A stretch of 64,000 bases of DNA from Seminavis robusta (taxonomy: Eukaryota > Bacillariophyta > Bacillariophyceae > Naviculales > Naviculaceae). Every line of letters starts with the position of its first letter. Position 1 is the first letter of the stretch. The notes below the pieces were generated by a model. It saw only the letters and a list, made by a program, of their open reading frames with translations, did not search any database and was not told where the DNA came from. A program made the translations under genes and the position numbers. Below, in pieces: positions 59,280 to 64,000 of the stretch. The stretch is taken from assembly GCA_903772945.1 (NCBI GenBank), contig CAICTM010000286.1, positions 1 to 64,000 on the forward strand, written 5' to 3'.

Positions 59280-60532
59280 ATGCCGCCACCCCGAAATGAA
59301 ACACCGAGAAGGAAGAATGGCTTCAGCTATCCCTACACAGGAGCCCAAATCTCAACATGGTTTGCTCTGCCCACGCTGATAGTCGAATTCGTGCTGGTGG
59401 TGGCTCCTGTACTGCCATTGGAGGCCGCTATTCCGTGCACCATCGTCTTTGGCTTGACCGCTACTCTGGCGGCCTACTATGCTGCCATGGCACAGATGAT
59501 TGATCCCATGGACGACTATCTGGCGAAGCATCTCAAGAGAAAGGAAAGTGGTGAACCGGAAGAGGACAATGGATTTGCTGGATGTCTGGGAGCACCGGGT
59601 GACGCTTGTGAGCCATTGAAGCATTGTTGGATATGTGAAACACAAGTGGCAGAACATGCCATGCATTGCAAATTCTGTAACAAGTGTGTTGGCAAATTTG
59701 ATCACCATTGCATGTGTAAGTAACAACTACAATCAACAAGAAAGAGACTGTGGGGGTACTGCATTCTGTTTTCGCTCTCACCCAAAGAAATTTTGCATGG
59801 CTCTTTTTTCATTTGAAACTTTCACACAAAAATGTGAAATGATGCACCAATCCACTCTACTATATTTGTACAAATTTGCATTCCGAAAACCCACACACCT
59901 TTATACGATCAGGGCTCAACACATGTGTGGGAAAAGCCAACTACCATTACTTCCTCATGACCATGATATTCATCACAGCAATGCTAATTGTCCATTCCTC
60001 GATACAAGTGGCTCTGATAATCGATATTTTCTTGGGAGGATCCTCTCAAGACAGAGCCGATGAATGGTTTGATACCAATTCCCACAAAGTCCTTGTTGGT
60101 ATCTACATTGGATTTGTGGTATTTGACGCAGTTGCATTATCATTGCTTCTGCAGCTGTTGCATTTCCACTGGATATTGAGCAAGGAGGGCTTGACAACCT
60201 ACAGATACATTGTTCGAGAGACACAACGAAAACGAGAAAGGACCAACAAAGAAGAAGCACGGAAAAACCAACGAATGGTTGCCATGGGAAAAGCCAACGA
60301 TGAAGGCAACACATTGTTGGCACTTCGACTGCGCTACGGAGAAAGTTGCAAATGTTGTGATCCACTACCACCAATGGAGGAAGAAAAGAAGGAGGAAGAG
60401 CGGTCGTATACTCCTGTGAATCAACGTTCTTCTAATGGTGATCATGGCGATACCAATGGTAATGGCGAGCATGCAAATGGTGAAGGCGATGGGGTTACCT
60501 TTGTCAATGCGTCAGCCACGAAAGATGCATAG
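59280..60532 (+). CDS. DHHC-type protein S-acyltransferase (palmitoyltransferase)
   Basis: Two exons, 59280-59715 and 59913-60532, joined through the Trp codon in FDHHCM|WLNTCVG; 351 aa. Two N-terminal transmembrane helices (ISTWFALPTLIVEFVLVVAP and IPCTIVFGLTATLAAYYAA) precede the cysteine-rich domain HCWICETQVAEHAMHCKFCN, KCVGKFDHHC with catalytic Cys144. Two more helices follow (YFLMTMIFITAMLIVHSSIQ, GIYIGFVVFDAVALSLLLQL). The C-terminal tail is charged and Asn/Gly-rich. It palmitoylates cysteines of membrane-associated proteins, usually in the Golgi or plasma membrane; targets unknown. Confidence 0.92.
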
Positions 60533-60922
60533 CGTTTCTTTTCATATTCTATCTAACGCAGAAGAGTTGTACATTACTATGTATTTGTATTTGTTTTAGG
60601 ATAGGTTTCCTCCAACGAAACTGATGATTGTTCACCAAGCTGAGTGCCGTTCACAACATTCCATGATTTCTCCAATCAGTCAGTTTGCAGACTCAACTTG
60701 CTACAACTGATGTTCAGGTCATTCTTGGATCCTGGTCTTGCGCTTTGAGCAATGAAGTAGCCGCTTATTTGCACAACACTCCTGTGCCACTCTACAATGC
60801 TGGCTGGTTGCCCTTATTCGATTGATTCAGTGGATCCCTCGGCTCCAATACCGGTAGCCTCCTCTACTAGCTAGTATCACCAGTCCCCGCTGAATCAAGG
60901 CATCATCAAATTCCGCTCCAGG
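60533..60922. other. 3' flank of the DHHC gene, no gene seen
   Basis: About 390 bp of unremarkable DNA with one CTAGCTAG word (60868) and an ATACCGGTAGC word (60848). No gene supported. Confidence 0.4.
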
Positions 60923-61386
60923 AGCGTTCCTCAATCGTGCATGTCCTTTAAATCCGTCCCTAATTTTAGGGTCGGTTTGGGGAAACTCGACCCTAAATCC
61001 GACTGATTTAGGGTCGGTTTCGAAACCCGACCCTAAATCGAAACCCGTCCCTAAATTAGGGACGTTTTTTCAGAAACCGTCCCTATTTTTCAGAAACCGT
61101 CCCTATTTTTAGGGTCGGTTTTCAAACCCAACCCTAATATTGGTGCGTTTTCAATGTATTTACCACTCAGTCCCGCTTCCATTTAGGGAGGTTTTTCAAA
61201 CCCGACCCTAAATCGAAACCCGTCCCTAAATTAGGGACGTTTTTTCAGAAACCGTCCCTATTTTTCAGAAACCGTCCCTATTTTTAGGGACGGTTTTCAA
61301 ACCCGACCCTAAAGGGAACCCGTCCCTAAATCCGTCCCAAATAATAGGGTCGGTTTTCGTTAAGACATGCACGATTGAGGAACGCT
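60923..61386. mobile_element. Motif-array TIR element 3 (464 bp, TSD CCAGG/CCAGA)
   Basis: Perfect 23-bp terminal inverted repeats at 60923-60945 (beginning AGCGTTCCTCAATCG) and 61364-61386. Flanks are CCAGG (60918-60922) and CCAGA (61387-61391). The interior is an array of TTAGGGACGGTTT / TTAGGGTCGGTTT and their complements (AAACCGTCCCTA, AAACCCGACCCTAA), alternating in orientation so that many adjacent units form hairpins. A stretch of about 90 bp is repeated almost exactly at about 61026 and 61201. There is no coding capacity. Confidence 0.82.
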
Positions 61387-62629
61387 CCAGAGCATTCTTT
61401 GTTGTACCGGTACCGGTAACTTCCAGGATCTTTGCTTGGTGGTTTCGGAGGCATCAATAGACTATGTCATCCATGTGATGCGCTCGAGTTGCCATCAATA
61501 ATAATTACCTCGGCAGTCTATCTGCCTGAGCTACCCCTTTTTTGGTATTTCCTATATCCTATATCCTATTTCGTCTCCGTAGAGACGACGCTCCTTTTGG
61601 TTACCCCCTCAGTAGCACTCTGGAATCGATTTGCCGGCGTTTACTGTGTAAAATAGTGTACCCGCACTTCAGAACGGTCATGTGTATCGTTAAGTAACAG
61701 GTTCTCTTCGAAAGATTTAGATCAATTCGTGGATAAAAAGAACCCTTGAAGTTACTAAGGTTAAGGATAAATAGTACCGGTACTCGTAGTGAGGTATCTC
61801 TGCTGCCGCTTCCAGGCTTCGAGTCCACTATTGAAGGCGCAGCAGTGACTTCTCTCCCTCATTGAATTCCTATGGTAAACAGGAGGTAAATCCAAGCTTG
61901 GCCGACAACAATGGTGAGTGCTTTATCCAATCGGCCTCAGTTGAATCGATCGATCGATCGAACGACATGAGGTAAGCCAATTATCAAGAGTGTTAATTGA
62001 AGGTACAGCGCTGACTTCTCTCCCTCATTGGATTTCTATGGTATTCAGGAGAGAATTCCAAGCTCGGCCGTCAACAGGTGAGTTGTTTTAATCGGTCGCA
62101 CCTCTATTATCCAAGCCTCACTCAAGCCGACCGTCTCCGGCGCAGATTCAAAAGCCATCCCCATTGAAATTGTACCATTTTGGGATGGCAGTCAGTTCTC
62201 GGCCCATGACGGCCAAGTTGGTGCAATTTGAAAAACAATGGTAAGTCTCCGGTCGTCTGCAGTTGAGCACAGAAAACAAAACTCATATCTATTTGTTGTT
62301 TTCTCTGCTGTACTGCTGACGGCCGATGAATTACCATTGTCGCGGTCCAACGAACGATTGATCGCTCCGAGTAACACGAGGAAGAAGAGGCTACCGCTAC
62401 GGAGGTATGTGTACAGAGGAAACTGTTAACTCCAGCCCTGCCAACAGCATGAACGGATCGTCGTCGACTCATTGAAAGGGAACAGGAGCAAGGCTAGCTA
62501 CTCGACAACACACAAGAGAGTGGATCCTCCTACCGGATTCATCGCTTCTTGTTATTTCCTACTGTTTTGGTGGTGATTCCTGTGTCGGTACCCATTTTCC
62601 TGTATGCGCAAATCAAGTGCTGTTGCCAC
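61387..62629. other. Intergenic DNA with a diverged tandem pair
   Basis: Short frames here have no recognisable domain. A diverged pair of about 150-bp units lies at roughly 61830-61950 and 61995-62100, sharing GACTTCTCTCCCTCATTG, TCCAAGCT and GGCCG words, each followed by a GGTGAGT word. A GATCGATCGATCGA run lies near 61947-61960. Confidence 0.45.
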
Positions 62630-63426
62630 TAGCTATACGGCAGCTGGCTACAATGGCTGGATTGACAATATTCCATTGTGCGTGTATTCGTCATAAGGAT
62701 CAAATGCGAGGTAACCGAGCGCAGCGAGCAAAGTCGAACCTGCGTGTGTTCGGTACTGTTGCCACTGTCACCGATCCATGCACTCAACGATAGCTGGCTA
62801 CGATGGCTGGATTGACAATGTTCGGTTGTGCATGTATTCGTCATAAGGATCCAATGCAAGGTACCGGTAACGGAGTGTAGCCAGTAAAGCGGAACCTGTG
62901 TGTTCGGTACTGTTGCCACTGTCACGGATCGATGAACTCTACGGTAGCTAGCTACAATGGCTGGATTGACAATATTTGGTTGTACATGTATTCGTCATAA
63001 GGATTCAATGCAAGGTACCAGTAACGGAGTGTAGCCAGTAAAGCGGAACCTGTGTGTTCGGTACTGTTGACACTGTCACCGATTGATGTAACTCTGCGGT
63101 AACTGGCTACAATGGCTGAATTGACAATGTTCGGTTGTACATGTATTCGTCATAAGGATCCAATGCGAGGTACTAGTAACGGAGCGTAGCGAGCAAAGCC
63201 GAAGCTGAGTGTGTTCGGTACTGTTGCCATGTAACTATACGGTAGCTAGCTACAATGGCTGGATTGACAATATTCGGTTGTACATGATGTATTCGTCATA
63301 AGGATCCAATTCGAGGTACCAGGTACCAGTAACGGAGTGTAGCGAGCATAGTCGAAGCTGAGTGTGTTCGGTACTGTTGCCACTGTCGCCGATGAAACTA
63401 TAGGGTAGCCGGCTATACAATGGCTG
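62630..63426. repeat. Minisatellite of about 150-bp units, at least five copies
   Basis: Units begin near 62645, 62793, 62948, 63101 and 63247, with a partial one at about 63410. Each contains CTACAATGGCTGGATTGACA, TATTCGTCATAAGGAT, a GGTACC/GTAACGGAG segment and GTGTTCGGTACTGTTGCC. Unit lengths vary from about 146 to 165 bp, and copies differ by several per cent. The last unit is cut at ATGGCTG by the retroelement-like sequence starting at 63427. Short ORFs across it are artefacts. Confidence 0.88.
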
Positions 63427-64000
63427 GTGCACTACGCTAAAAGCTAGTGTAAAGATCTTTCGAGTGTTTTGAGTTTGAGAGAATGAAAGTTATGAGAGAG
63501 ATTAGAAAGCTATGAAAACTAATCAACGAGAGAGATCACCTTCAAAGGATCGTAGATCTGGTCTCCCGCGGGAGACTATAAAGTGTGATAGAGTAGGTTG
63601 CGGTAGTAATCCTACGTATCTCCATGATCCTAAAACGGAACGCGTAGAAGATTCGTCTAGCATGGATCTAGTAGCGTGGAAGTACTCCACGCTGGCTAAA
63701 TATCTAGAGCGATGTTTCATCATCAACCTAGTATGACTAGAGCGGTCATTGAGAACCCTGTCTCAAATGACTATTCACGAGAGACTCAGTCATGAGTCGA
63801 ACTCAAACCCTATCTAGGATCGAGTCGCGAATAAGGCTAAGAGCCGTGTATTGCACTGGATTGACATCCGGTTGTAACTGTTGGTTGATGCAAATGGATA
63901 CAGGAGACGAGCGCTGAAAAAAACCGAATTTCCTATTTCCTATTTCCTGTTCCGGTGAAGCCAAAATATAGGGATAGAGATAGTCATAAGCCAACAAAAC
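63427..64000 (+). mobile_element. Fragment of a second retroelement related to the one at 1398-3962 (runs off the window)
   Basis: The first 25 bp (63427-63451) are identical to the complement of 1387-1411, which is the last four codons plus the stop region of the gag-like ORF (ALR-stop). The sequence then diverges into non-coding DNA that runs to the window end. It interrupts the minisatellite abruptly. It is interpreted as a 5'-truncated copy starting at an element 3' end and possibly continuing into an LTR. The remaining DNA has no recognised domain, so identity rests on the 25-bp match alone. Confidence 0.4.

Overview
The window reads as nuclear DNA of a photosynthetic stramenopile, most likely a pennate diatom. 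Genes carry short GT-AG introns (about 70-200 bp). Two proteins have an N-terminal signal peptide followed by an A-F type plastid-targeting junction. One gene encodes the DUF6824 domain that is expanded in diatoms. There is a gag-like ORF of the diatom Copia (CoDi) kind. Intergenic DNA is rich in short palindromes such as TACCGGTACCGGTA and CTAGCTAGCTAG. No prokaryotic operon signals and no convincing tRNA, rRNA or CRISPR were seen.

Layout. 1-5.0 kb: strand-asymmetric C-rich DNA, a decayed gag-only Copia-like element (minus strand) and a fold-back repeat. 5.3-12.6 kb: GDSL/SGNH hydrolase, nucleotide-type mitochondrial carrier, plastid-targeted methyltransferase, large TPR protein. 9.15-19.2 kb: a near-perfect tandem segmental duplication of the methyltransferase/TPR pair, with an extra 744-bp partial copy and a 2-kb spacer holding a frameshifted pseudogene. 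19.4-29 kb: FG/RanBD nucleoporin, a diatom-type membrane protein, CDC48/p97. 29.6-39 kb: ALG5-like glucosyltransferase, a GNAT acetyltransferase with a duplicated last exon, an unknown 218-aa protein, a PAXBP1/GCFC-like factor, an F-box protein. 39-49.4 kb: choline-transporter-like protein, DNA topoisomerase III, hybrid histidine kinase. 49.4-64 kb: repeat-rich DNA with a DUF6824 gene, a TPR-TylF methyltransferase fusion, a DHHC palmitoyltransferase, a minisatellite and the edge of a second retroelement.

The most unusual signal is three short elements at 50001-50400, 53894-54218 and 60923-61386. Each has terminal inverted repeats beginning with A, sits between 5-bp target duplications that fit CCWGG, and is filled with an array of a 13-14-bp motif. 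The three array motifs differ (TTTAGGAGACGATT, TTTAGGCGACCGTT, TTTAGGGACGGTTT) but reduce to one consensus, roughly TTTAGGNGACSRTT. I do not recognise this family. One copy ends exactly at the start codon of the DUF6824 gene.

The genes are mostly unlinked housekeeping functions (protein quality control, nuclear transport, N-glycosylation, DNA topology, signalling); there is no pathway cluster. Exon structures were inferred by eye from splice-site consensus and frame continuity and are not supported by transcript data.
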